From: Ostrinia nubilalis
Lineage: Eukaryota > Arthropoda > Insecta > Lepidoptera > Crambidae
NCBI RefSeq assembly: GCF_963855985.1
Contig: NC_087093.1
Location: 2,053,501 to 2,117,500, forward strand
DNA: 64,000 nucleotides
Reading direction: 5' to 3'
Each line of letters starts with the position of its first letter. Position 1 is the first letter of the stretch. The translations under genes were made by a program, and so were the position numbers. Below the pieces are notes generated by a model. That model ran no database searches and was not told where the DNA came from. It saw only the letters and a program-made list of their open reading frames with translations. Of the stretch, positions 1 through 9,055 are shown piece after piece.

Positions 1-479
1 AATAAAGACCCTACCAAAAAATTAACAAATTACATACAGAAAATAAAAACGAAGTAATTCTTATCCTATTTAACTACAATCGCCCACGCGCCCATCCCAT
101 TTGTCCGCCGCTAAACCGTACCCTAATATTCATCTCGGTAGATGGCGGCACATAGTAAGAATTTGCAAGGAAGTTTGTAAAAAGTCACTAATTAACACTT
201 TGATTTGCTCGTTTAAACACAGTGAATGATTCAAATAGGTACATACAGTGAATGGTTCAATTACATAAAATATCTTTATTTATTAAATTTTCAATATTAT
301 TTACGAACAGCGCTATTCATAGTACATGTAATATTTAGTTACTAATTTACTAATGATGTCGATAGATGGCGTTTGACAGCTTTGCCTTCATGAATATTTA
401 CGTACCTCAAAAATTTTTGTCAGGCGCAAGAAGATTTTAACCAATGACGATAGATGGCGCTTTTCCACGTCTTATGAAA
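1..479. other. non-coding flank
   Basis: No gene is seen. AT-rich sequence with three scattered copies of a short TAGATGGCG motif near 139, 363 and 451, a word that is common in moth intergenic DNA and probably marks old MITE ends. No terminal repeats could be paired. Confidence 0.4.
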
Positions 480-667
480 ATCCCAAATATTTTACGGGAC
501 CCTATTTTTTTCCAAAATAAAATTTAGCCTATGTTACTCGTGAGATAAGTAGCTTTCGAATGGTGAAAGAATTTTTAAAATCGGTCCAGTAGTTTTTGAG
601 CCTATCCATTACAACTAAACAAACAAACAAACAAACAAAGTTTTCCTCTTTATAATATTAGTGTAGA
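480..667 (-). mobile_element. Helitron 5'-end fragment
   Basis: Read on the minus strand it starts TCTACACTAATATTATAAAG, the 5' end shared with copies at 44694, 48460 and 7094 in this window, followed by a (TTTG)n run at 610-640. The expected hairpin and CTAG 3' end are not found, so it is truncated or decayed. The left limit is approximate. Confidence 0.55.
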
Positions 668-855
668 CAAGTAACTTATTTAACGTTGACAAAACGTTAT
701 ACGATACTGATTATATTATGGTTTTGCAGAGATTATGACTTTATGATAATGTTATCATGATTAACACAGGGTCAATAAAAAAGTGCAACAGCAGTCATTT
801 TGGGAAAATATCGGACCGATTACGTCTTAATACGTCATATCGTGTAGCGACAGTT

Positions 856-972
856 CTTAGCCTCTACTTCTACCTTTAACAGTAACTTTAACGATAACCG
901 TTTTTTTTGTAAGGAATTTGACAGATTTTTAACGTTTCTTAAAGTTAAAGTAAAATGCTGCAACCCAATCTT
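856..972. mobile_element. TTA-flanked MITE (GGTTGCACC family, diverged)
   Basis: A diverged copy of the roughly 125-bp MITE also at 59525, 60921, 61193 and 38944. It has the family core (AACGATAACCG, TTTGACAGATTTTTAACG) and near-palindromic ends, flanked by TTA on both sides. A 3-bp TWA duplication is what PIF/Harbinger-type elements make; superfamily assignment is inference. Confidence 0.6.
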
Positions 973-983
973 AATGATAGATA

Positions 984-1346
984 TGTCGCAGACGGTCATG
1001 AGTACGGACACTAAAGTGAAACGCAAGTGCGCCACCTAACGGCGAATCGGCGCAACACCGCTTTGGCGCGCTTTGACAGAGTCGTAACGGTCACGGCGGG
1101 ACGGATCGAACTCACTTTCGCTCCGGACGCCGACAAGAGAAGACATCGTCACGGAACTGTCCCACGTTTCACCTAGTGCCTATTTTATCGCTCGACGAAG
1201 TCTAGATTGTAGTACTAAGAACTAAGTGCTGATTTTGAACTCTGTTTGACGATTATTAAAAGTGTTTGAACACAAGTCTTATTCTCATTGCACGATACCC
1301 TATTTCGCCCACAATATCTGAGGTTCGAATCCCTGACGAGCCGACA
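984..1346 (+). repeat. 5' long terminal repeat (363 bp)
   Basis: Starts TG and ends CA, with 5-bp inverted tips (TGTCG/CGACA). Relatively GC-rich, with CGCC-rich words in its first half. Near its end, GGTTCGAATCC (1322-1332) matches a Pol III B box / tRNA T-loop; no A box is evident. Identical, as far as I can read, to 5618-5980. Confidence 0.9.
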
Positions 1347-1651
1347 TCAGAATTGGGATCGAATCGTGCAATTGAGATCACTTTCAACGATATTGGAACC
1401 AACACGCTAATGAAGAGGCCAACATTTGCGACGTGCTATTTTGGACCAACAAAATAAGAACATACCTACCTATACCTACTACCGGCAAGCTCCTTTGGCA
1501 TCCAGGAACCGCTCGCTCGCTGGTCGTTCACTGGGCCTCGACCAACGTCGTCTCACCCGGTGGGCTAGTACCGCGCTGAGGGCGGGGTAGTGGTGTCAAA
1601 GTCGAGCTGAGGGTATGCCCGGAAAATAACCGGCCAGAAGGTTGAAGGATC
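1347..1651 (+). other. 5' leader of the LTR element
   Basis: The sequence directly after the LTR (TCAGAATTGGGATCGAATCG) is where a primer-binding site should lie. It resembles a tRNA T-arm complement only weakly and does not begin TGG, so the primer tRNA is not identified. No credible gag start is seen. Confidence 0.4.
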
Positions 1652-1820
1652 AGCTCGCAGCATTGGATCGGCGCGGGATGGCGGTCAAGCTCACAGCGTT
1701 GGAACGGCGCAGGACGGCGGTCAAGCTCACAGCATTGGACTGGCACGGGGTGGTGGTCAAGCTCACAGCAATGGACGGCGGCGGCGGTCAAGTGGAGAAC
1801 ATTGGACCGGCGCGGCGCGG
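1652..1820 (+). repeat. 36-bp tandem repeat in leader
   Basis: Units begin AGCTCxCAGCxTTGGA at 1652, 1688, 1724 and 1760, followed by a shortened, decaying copy. GC-rich and about 4.5 units long. As 36 is divisible by 3, both strands stay open for about 100 codons (1642-1932 plus, 1528-1851 minus). The plus reading would be a 12-residue repeat around VKLTAL, but no family is recognised and coding is not assumed. Confidence 0.8.
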
Positions 1821-2124
1821 AACGAGGTTGCCCGCGAGTACTTTGGATCACAAGGGTGAGCGATATTGTTTTTCATTTGATTCTTTTGCTGAATACTTGT
1901 TGTTGTTGGTTAAATATTGTCGCCAAGATTGAGTGGCAGACGTTTCAATAATGTTACTGTAATGACCGGTATAGGTCAAACACAAGTAGTCAGCACAGAA
2001 TACATTTTATGTTGTGTAATGATTAACGATCGAATTGGAGGAATGCCCATCAGTCGAGTGCCGATTGATTAGTAATAACGATGATTTGAGTAATGATATT
2101 AGTGATGTAGAGGCCACTGAGTGA

Positions 2125-2543
2125 TAGTCACAGGGATGACTACCACTATGTTCGTAATCACAGGGATGATTGCGATGTGTGATGTAATCACAGGGATGAT
2201 TACATAATTTTGACTTGATGACGGACCATAGACTTTCGACTTATGACGATATCGTGATCACAGGGATGATTGCGATTAGTAATGTAGTCACAGGGATGAT
2301 TACATTATTTTGAAACCTATAGTCACAGGGATGACTTGGGGTGTAGTGTGCAGTTACAGGGATAATTGCAATAGTAGTCACAGGGATGATTACTTTATTT
2401 TGAAACCTATAGTCACAGGGATGACTTGGGGTGTATTGTGCAGTTACAGGGATAATTGCAATTGTAATCACAGGGATGATTACTAGTGATTGTTACAGGG
2501 ATAACATTCACTCGTTTTGAGAGTCACAGGGATGGCTTTCAAA
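2125..2543 (+). repeat. 13-copy CAGGGA hairpin array
   Basis: The hexamer CAGGGA occurs at 2131, 2161, 2191, 2261, 2291, 2326, 2357, 2381, 2416, 2447, 2471, 2496 and 2527. Each copy is flanked by arms that pair with each other. Examples: TAGTCA/TGACTA (copy 1), ATGTAATCA/TGATTACAT (copy 3, perfect 9 bp), TGCAGTTA/TAATTGCA (copy 7, one G-U), GTAATCA/TGATTAC (copy 11), TTTGAGAGTCA/TGGCTTTCAAA (copy 13, 11 pairs with two G-U). Arms vary while pairing is mostly kept. Copies 5-7 and 8-10 form a 90-bp higher-order duplication. Seen directly in sequence; function unknown. Confidence 0.9.
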
Positions 2544-3260
2544 GTTGTGGCACTTACATACCTACTATTCATGATGATTTCTTTAAATTTGACTAAAAGG
2601 CACTTGTACTTTTTGGCTTTTCTCTAGTATTTTCGTTAAAGTAAGTTTTATAGGACAAAGGTAGTTTTCAGTTGATGAATTTTCATGTTTTACCATCTGG
2701 TAGAAGGTAGTTGTTTGCCAATTAGTATTACGTCCAATCGAGTGATAATTTAATCTTAATTCAAAATAATTTTTGGTTTGGCTCAGTGGTACAAATGGTA
2801 TCAAAAAAAGGGGGCCGTTAAGAACATGCAATAAATTACGTCACGTGCTCAATCACGCGTGACCTCAGCTGAGTTTACATTGAATGAAGATGTTATTGTA
2901 AATTATTTGGTTCCTAGGTGGTAGGTTCACCACTGATGTGAATATTATCGATACGGACGTACGTGACGGATGTAAATAGACTAAAACTATTAGAATTGCT
3001 TAAATAGACTTCCTGAATTCCTTGTCGGTTTACCTTGTAGGTACTCGTTTAGTAGAATACGGGCGGTGAGCTTAAAATAAGATTTCATCTTAGGAAAGTA
3101 GCAGCCTTGCCACTTTGCACTTGCGTACCTACTATTCATGATCAATTGAGAAGAATGCCATAGGGTTATGTACCAGTCTAAAGTTGAAGTCGAGGTACAT
3201 GCTGATCACAGTTGTGGTGATGATGATTATTTTTCTGTAATGGGAACTCGAGTTTGCTCT
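2544..3260 (+). other. LTR-element interior without gene
   Basis: No credible reading frame. A short segment is present twice: CCTACTATTCATGAT at about 2560 and 3127, each preceded by a related CACTT(A/G)C-type word, so this part also arose by internal duplication. Confidence 0.5.
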
Positions 3261-3261
3261 T

Positions 3262-3365
3262 GAGCCGTAAATCGTGGTGTGTAGTCGGTGAGTGATGCAC
3301 ACGGTGGCAGAGGACGTGGTCTTGGTAGACCGTAGTGTGTAGTCCGTGGGTGATACACAGTGTTG
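3262..3365 (+). repeat. Pair of related hairpin units
   Basis: Two units about 67 bp apart share the loop words GTCGGTGAGTGA and GTCCGTGGGTGA. The arms are GTGTGTA/TGCACAC in the first and TGTGTA/TACACA in the second, so a T-G pair in one is a T-A pair in the other. A further small perfect hairpin CAGTAAT/ATTACTG lies at 3390-3407. Confidence 0.6.
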
Positions 3366-3973
3366 TGATGGTACTTAATGGTACAGTTTCAGTAATGGTG
3401 ATTACTGTGGCATATGGAGATACTCGAGGGTCCTACGAATTTATTAGTGACTAACATTATTGAAGTGTTGAAGTTAATGATCAGGTTACATAGCCCTGGC
3501 TACTTCTATGTTCTTAAATGTTAAGTTTCGATTTTAGAAAATAATTAGAATTGAGTTAGTTTACTTTCATGTTTTAATAGCAGTGATTGTGGTAGCGATT
3601 GGTAGTGTAATTATGAACATTGGATTGCAATGAAATTAGAACGCCTGAGGTAGACGTGTCTAATGTAGTACAAAAATTCTAGATAAAGTATTTGGTAGAT
3701 GAGTGTACTTGATGGAGGTACATTGCTTTTTCATGGATGATAATGAATCTCCTACATTAATATGGAGAAGGACCTTAAACCAGTTGTAGGATTAGTAAGT
3801 TATTTTTCTCAGTATCGTAGTATGCAAGTCGCTCAGATTGCTTGCATCTCCCGTGCATTCGTAGTCGTAAGCGTAAATCGGGCCTGATTTCCCGTAGCAG
3901 TGCGGCCATGACTGTGAATGGCATGCGTTTGGCGGGGAGGTGTAAACGATCGCTGTGAGTCCACCGGATTGTT

Positions 3974-4163
3974 TGTATTCGGGTACCGGAGGGAGGTAGC
4001 CCATGATTGTGTTGTATTTGGGTACTGGATGAAAGTAGCCCATGATGTGTTGTATTCGGGTACCGGAGGGAGGTAGCCCATGATTGTGTTGTATTTGGGT
4101 ACTGGATGAAAGTAGCCCATGATGTGTTGTATTCGGGTACCGGATGGAGGTAGCCCATGTTTG
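3974..4163 (+). repeat. 5-copy GGGTAC hairpin array
   Basis: Five units of 38-39 bp start at 3974, 4013, 4051, 4090 and 4128 and alternate between two types (77-bp dimers). Each can fold: GGGTACC with GGTAGCCC (units 1, 3, 5) or GGGTACT with AGTAGCCC (units 2, 4), with a one-base bulge and a 7-base loop GGAGGGA, GGATGAA or GGATGGA. The closing C-G pair is exchanged for T-A in alternate units. The minus strand is open in several frames here, but that is a by-product of the repeat. Confidence 0.88.
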
Positions 4164-4483
4164 TGATATGGTGTAAGAAACAATCGGATGGAGATGAAGA
4201 GTATTGTTTACTACTTTGCTGACCTTAGTAATTATGATGATGTAGTTTATTGAGTTTTGATGGACCTTAATCTCTATTGTGTTTTGATAATGTATCAAGC
4301 GATCGCTAGGTACATAGTAGCGTACGTGTGGTACGTGTCTCGCTGTATCGCACCTGCCGCGTTTCCGAATAGTCATCCGTTTAAATCTAACTGATCGTTG
4401 ATTATTTCGTATTAAATTCTAATTGACTGTGGGAATAGACGTCTATACTGCAAATAGAGACTAATATTTCGAGTTTTCCCGCC

Positions 4484-4745
4484 ATGTCTGACCCACTTTA
4501 TAATGAGTCAACCCATCTACCTTCGTTTCAAATTGTGGAAATCTATGATGGTGACCGTTATGTTTTAAGATCCCTAATTAACAAACGTGTATTGAGTATT
4601 CACATGATCGTGTTAGGAAGACCCCTGAAGGCCCAGTACCTATTGAGATTGTGAGGGAAACGAGTTGGATGACTAAGTTCCATCTAGTTAATTACAAGCA
4701 CAGGTTTCTCAATTGTTTGGTCGGAGATTGTACCAGGATGATGCT
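4484..4745 (+). pseudogene. Gypsy-type integrase C-terminal remnant
   Basis: A 56-codon frame opens at ATG 4484 and stops at 4652-4654. It contains FQIVEIYDGDRYVLRSL, which resembles the C-terminal DNA-binding tail of Gypsy integrases (the DRY-type strand). A second frame, overlapping after about 4595, continues the likeness with SHDRVRKTPEGPVPIEI, so a frameshift interrupts the tail. All catalytic integrase, RT and gag parts are absent. Family assignment is from memory of the motif pattern, not a search. Confidence 0.5.
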
Positions 4746-4995
4746 GTAGCCGTAGCCCGTTGGAAATCGGTGTCTGCTATGTGGGGTAGTCCGTGGGAAT
4801 TCGGTAGTGTGGTAGTCCTGGGTGGTACAGTCCGATCTTGCCGTGTAGCAAAGGTCATATGGGTCGGAGACTGTATCAGAATATCGTAGCCGTAGCCTAT
4901 TAGAAACCGGTATCTGCTCTGAGTAGTCCGTGGGAATACGGTAGTGCTATATTTCTGGGTGGTGCAGTAGGATCTGGCCTTGTGTATGTAGCTAA
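4719..4995 (+). repeat. 143-bp tandem duplication
   Basis: GGTCGGAGA occurs at 4719 and 4862. The two following stretches align along their length (GTAGCCGTAGCC, GTAGTCCGTGGGAAT, GGGTGGTxCAGT) with numerous substitutions. A small CCGT/ACGG hairpin is complete in the second copy only. Confidence 0.75.
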
Positions 4996-5281
4996 GATCA
5001 TAAAGTCATTGGTTGATTGACTTAGGCTCCCGAGGTAGGGTAGCAAAATGTGGACCGCGATTGTGATACCTGGGACTCATTCAATTTTTGAAGTAATTTT
5101 TGGTAATGATGATTTACCACATGGTCTTAGTGACTTCAATGTAGCAATTATTAGGAATTGTGAATAGTAGTGATTGGATTCCTAAAAGCTAGGTAGTTTC
5201 TAATAGATAGCTATGGTTACTAGTTAGAAACACTAGACATCTATTTGGATGGCTTTTATTTGGAAGAGTGGATAGAGTATA

Positions 5282-5480
5282 GTAAACTAGTAGTAGAAAG
5301 AGTAACTAGTAGTAGAAAGAGTAACTAGTTGTAGAAAGAGTAACTAGTTGTAGAAAGAGTAACTAGTTGTAGAAAGAGTAACTAGTTGTAGAAAGAGTAA
5401 CTAGTTGTAGAAAGAGTAACTAGTTGTAGAAAGAGTAACTAGTTGTAGAAAGAGTAACTAGTTGTAGAAAGAGTATCTAG
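5282..5480 (+). repeat. 19-bp tandem array
   Basis: Ten copies of a 19-bp unit centred on the palindrome ACTAGT (at 5286, 5305, 5324 and every 19 bp to 5457), with a degenerate eleventh (TCTAGT at 5475). Most units carry AACTAGTTG; the first two carry ACTAGTAG. Lies about 140 bp before the 3' LTR. Confidence 0.93.
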
Positions 5481-5584
5481 TAGTACTGAAAGTTTAGTTT
5501 CCTCATTTCTGAAAGCACATAAGTTGCTTGAAATAGGATTGGCCGAGCGGATACTGTGCTGTTCTTTTGGTTTTTTTCAGATGA

Positions 5585-5602
5585 TCACACGAGGACGTGT
5601 GA
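5585..5602 (+). other. Perfect 7-bp hairpin before 3' LTR
   Basis: TCACACG, loop AGGA, CGTGTGA, ending 15 bp before the 3' LTR, where a polypurine tract would be expected but is not obvious. It is directly preceded by a T-rich stretch ending CAG at 5580, which looks like a splice acceptor. Confidence 0.6.
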
Positions 5603-5617
5603 CACGCAGGATGGCCG

Positions 5618-5980
5618 TGTCGCAGACGGTCATGAGTACGGACACTAAAGTGAAACGCAAGTGCGCCACCTAACGGCGAATCGGCGCAACACCGCTTTGG
5701 CGCGCTTTGACAGAGTCGTAACGGTCACGGCGGGACGGATCGAACTCACTTTCGCTCCGGACGCCGACAAGAGAAGACATCGTCACGGAACTGTCCCACG
5801 TTTCACCTAGTGCCTATTTTATCGCTCGACGAAGTCTAGATTGTAGTACTAAGAACTAAGTGCTGATTTTGAACTCTGTTTGACGATTATTAAAAGTGTT
5901 TGAACACAAGTCTTATTCTCATTGCACGATACCCTATTTCGCCCACAATATCTGAGGTTCGAATCCCTGACGAGCCGACA
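5618..5980 (+). repeat. 3' long terminal repeat (363 bp)
   Basis: Same length as 984-1346 and, base by base as read, the same sequence. Followed directly by GATA (5981-5984), the copy of the target duplication. Confidence 0.9.
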
Positions 5981-6079
5981 GATATTTACGTTTAGTTTAG
6001 AACAACCATTCTTATGAATGGTTAAGGATAGATCATGAATTAAGACTTGAAACTGAACTCACTTATCACCAAATCTCAG

Positions 6080-6224
6080 AAACTACAAGTGCTAGTGCGT
6101 CTTAAATTTTGCATGGAGGTTTGCATCCTTTGAAAAAGTACTCACTAAGACGGGATTTGGCAAAATTCAACCCCTAAGGGGGTAAAACGGGATTCACGCG
6201 TATGAAGTCGCGGGCGGCCGCTAG
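6080..6224 (+). mobile_element. Helitron 3'-end fragment
   Basis: The last 60 bases match the family copies at 25696, 31436, 49004 and 57022: CCCCTAAGGGGGTAAAACGG, then GAAGTCGCGGGCGGCCGCTAG, followed by T. The upstream part differs from those copies, so the left edge is uncertain. Confidence 0.6.
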
Positions 6225-7093
6225 TAACTAAACATTTCTATTACACAAAAAAAAAACGTTTACGAACTGAAAAAACGATACGATCAACCCCAAACCAATG
6301 AAGCATAATCGATGTTAGCTGCGTTTATTTTTTAAGACTCGCCCGATCGCGTAAAAGTCGTTGCGGAAATAATAAGGCATAATGAGGATTTATGCCTCAA
6401 TTAATGAGGGCTTACGGCAGCTCCTCTAAGGGTTGCAGCCTTAATGACGTTCTTACAGGTGCGGGTCAATGACCTGGAGGTATTTTTATGATGTTTTTAC
6501 AACACCGTAAAATGTGTGTGCGTAAGATAAGACTAATATTTTTGTTTTAAGGTTCCTTAAAAGAGGATAAAGTCATAATATCTTATTCTTGTAAGTCACT
6601 TTTTTGCCTATGTGGGTCAACGAGACCCTTTTTTCTCAGAGATTCGTGGAAAAAGTAAGTGTCAATCACCTACATTGATGTTGATTACTTAATTCTGGAC
6701 AGATTTTTTTCAATAGTCAGATATCTTTTAACTGGAGAAAAAAATCACATTTTGTCATATTTTCCACATTGAAACTGTCGATGTGCCAAATGAATTCTTC
6801 AGTTAAACGCTATCCGACGATTGAAAATCGGTCCTAAGTGATATAACCCCAAACCATCAACTAATACCTTGTACAACTAAGTTGGATAACCAAACACCAT
6901 GAAACAAGCGATAAAATTTTATTTTACTGGCGGATTACCAGTGATTTGATCCCAAAACCAAACCAAAGTGTCAAATCGTCCTTTGTAAACGGCCTCCCCG
7001 GAGGACTTGTTTTTACAATGGCCCCCTTCTGAACCGTATCGAGTTCTCAGTACAATGGAGTTAAATATAGAAGGTTTAAACGGTTCTTCTACA
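6225..7093. other. Non-coding, no repeat recognised
   Basis: No credible coding frame. 6300-6480 is less AT-rich and looks single-copy. Nothing assignable. Confidence 0.4.
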
Positions 7094-7296
7094 TCTACAA
7101 TAGTATTATACAGAAGAAAGATTTGACTGTTTGTTGGTTTGTAGTTTGTATGTTTTAATAGGCTAAGAAACTACTTGATTGATTTGAAAAATTCTTTCAC
7201 TATTAGATTTCTACATTATCCGTGATGAATCCGGATATAAAATATGGATGGATAAAGACCAAAATTAACGTGGGTGAAGCCGCGGGTAACAGCTAG
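7094..7296 (+). mobile_element. Short Helitron
   Basis: Begins TCTACAATAGTATTATACAG after an A and ends in a GAAGCCGCGGGT hairpin region plus AGCTAG followed by T, as expected for insertion between A and T. About 200 bp, non-autonomous, and moderately decayed. Confidence 0.75.
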
Positions 7297-7642
7297 TGAA
7301 ATATAAGTTCAATTTGTAAAGGAGAAGCAAAATTAATCAACAATTTCAGGGCAGGGGTATGACCTTCTCTAATTCCTTATTTTATAACTTGACAAAATCG
7401 AACTGCCCACGACCTTTCGCTTGCCTAATTGACCAGAGATAAATTTAGGATTTTTTGGTCTACACTCCTATGTGTCCCATAGTCTTCATCATGGGAAAAT
7501 GGAAGTGATCTTATTAAATACATTTAAATAGTACTACTGTTAGCACATCGGTAGTCCAATGATAGTTCGAGTGACTAAACCATAAGTATGTAAGCAATTT
7601 ACAATTAAAAAGATCATTTGAAGCGGCAGAATTTAAGACATA

Positions 7643-7788
7643 CGCCTGTATTCACAAACGATGCTTGCTTAAGTGAAGCAACAAATCGAACGCACAGAGT
7701 TGAATAGAGCTCTGTGATTGGTTCATGTGTCACCCTGTGCGTCCACGCGCACTATGAGACCTCATAGTAATGTTTGTGAATACGGGCA
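7643..7788 (+). mobile_element. MITE, CCCGTATTCACAAAC family
   Basis: Terminal inverted repeats CGCCTGTATTCACAAAC and GTTTGTGAATACGGGC bound about 146 bp. A second copy in the opposite orientation is at 10575-10722, and one isolated end is at 57862-57893. Confidence 0.8.
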
Positions 7789-8784
7789 ATAGAGTTGTCC
7801 AATGACAGAGGAGCTACTGAACCTTAACCCACTGTCCCAGAATCGACTTCTGACTTGTAACGACAGTTTTATTCAACAATATGATAATTAGCCTGTGTAG
7901 CCCCGATCTGTCCGTTTCAAGTTTCGTCGTATCGCGCTCACTTTTATTTATGGGAGGTATTTTGCTGATAAGCCCCCTTATTAATTTATTATTGTTACAC
8001 CCCACTCAAAGTTATTGTTATTGGGAGAGTTTGTCCGAATTCTGATAACGGTTTGTAAGTTCACGTGAATTCAGAAACTTTTGCAACTTGAAGAGTTCCG
8101 AGTTGAGAATAAATACAATACAAGTTTTGGTCAAATTGCAAACAAATTGAACTTCAATAACTTAAACCTGTAGAACGATTTTTCTCATCTATTAATTACT
8201 AAGCAAATTATAATAATTATACATGTGTTACAAAAATAATAATTCTGAATATACTCAAGACAAAATTAAATACATTCTTATACCTAATAGAGCCCCAAAG
8301 CAAATTAAAATACACCCCCTCATTAAAAGAATATATTACAATTATCTAGCTTTCTAAAACAGTGTTAGCTTGTAATAAACCTTCAAAAATAGTTCAACCC
8401 AATCTAACAACTAGCAAATTGTAACAAACTCAATAGCAAACACAATTTTATGATCAAACTCAGTCGATCTGATCATTAACTGAACCATCATTCATTGCCG
8501 AGCTCATCTCATCATCTCTTGTCATCCGGACGAGTCGCTATCGGTCGTTTGTAACTTTATTAGTGTCAAGCCTTATGTCTGACGCTGGAACTGGGCTAGC
8601 CATTAGCATTAGCACTTACCGCTTTGGATTCACGTACTAGTACGATATACCTAAGTATGCGACAAAAGTGTAATAATCATATTATGAATACAAGCTTTCC
8701 TGCTTAGTGCAGAGACCGCCAGAATAATTTGTACAATGTGATATTATCTTTTAGTAATAAAAATACTTTTTTACTTTTTTTTTC
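7789..8784. other. Non-coding, strongly AT-rich
   Basis: No supported gene or repeat. 8190-8460 is especially A+T rich. Confidence 0.4.
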
Positions 8785-8926
8785 CACCCACAAGGTGGAC
8801 CGACGACATCATAAAGGTAGCAGGAAGGCACTGGACGCAGGCCGCTACCAACCGGGCAAAAAAGAAAGCATTGGGGGAGGTCTATGTTCAGCAGTGGACG
8901 TCCTATGGCTGAGATGATGATGATGA
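8785..8926 (+). mobile_element. RTE LINE 3' end, 5'-truncated
   Basis: Matches the C-terminal tail of lepidopteran RTE endonuclease-reverse transcriptases, with frameshifts: CCACAAGGTGGACCGACGAC, then the tail ending CAGTGGACGTCCTATGGCTGA and an (ATG)n run. Related copies are at 26368, 38191, 46498, 53979, 54088 and 57655. Confidence 0.85.
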
Positions 8927-8980
8927 TTTTCTTTTAATTAATCCTAAAAGTAATTTTACTTAACCCCTCAATACTCAATA

Positions 8981-9055
8981 CTCCGCCACTCTTGTGGCAA
9001 AGTTTTGGGCTGACACTGTGTAGGTTTGTTGTCGACACGAAAAGAAGAAGAAGAA
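8981..9055 (+). repeat. Dispersed repeat with (GAA)n tail
   Basis: Contains TGTAGGTTTGTTGTCGACAC followed by GAAAAGAAGAAGAAGAA. The same segment occurs inverted at 22290-22392 and 40536-40690. It is probably the 3' end of a non-LTR or SINE element; the family is not identified. Confidence 0.7.

Larger units (their letters stand above)
984..5980 (+). mobile_element. Non-autonomous LTR retrotransposon, very young
   Basis: Two direct repeats of 363 bp (984-1346 and 5618-5980) bound 4.27 kb. Each begins TGTCG and ends CGACA, and the outer ends are flanked by a 4-bp duplication GATA (980-983 and 5981-5984). I read the repeats as identical throughout, implying a recent insertion. The interior has no intact gag, protease, RT or integrase frame. 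It carries a 36-bp tandem repeat, three sets of hairpin repeats, an integrase-tail remnant, a 143-bp duplication and a 19-bp tandem array. A 4-bp duplication fits Gypsy or BEL/Pao; the integrase tail favours Gypsy. No clear tRNA primer site follows the 5' LTR, and no obvious purine tract precedes the 3' LTR, which is odd. It would have to be mobilised in trans (LARD-like). The plus strand is chosen from the orientation of the integrase remnant. Confidence 0.88.

Noticed and set aside
1333..1339. CTGACGA in the LTRs, matching a hammerhead ribozyme core (CUGANGA), with LTR size like plant/animal retrozymes
   Set aside because: No GAAA after a plausible stem II and no cleavage-site helix could be built in either LTR.
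2241..2471. Minus-strand frame with IIPVT repeats
   Set aside because: Antisense reading of the CAGGGA hairpin array; the conserved feature is pairing, not codons.
2125..2543. CRISPR array
   Set aside because: Repeats are too short, spacing is irregular, spacers are themselves repeated and paired, and the genome is eukaryotic.
3775..4376. Three overlapping minus-strand frames of 116-194 codons
   Set aside because: By-products of the 38-bp hairpin repeats, which lack stops in several frames; no family likeness.
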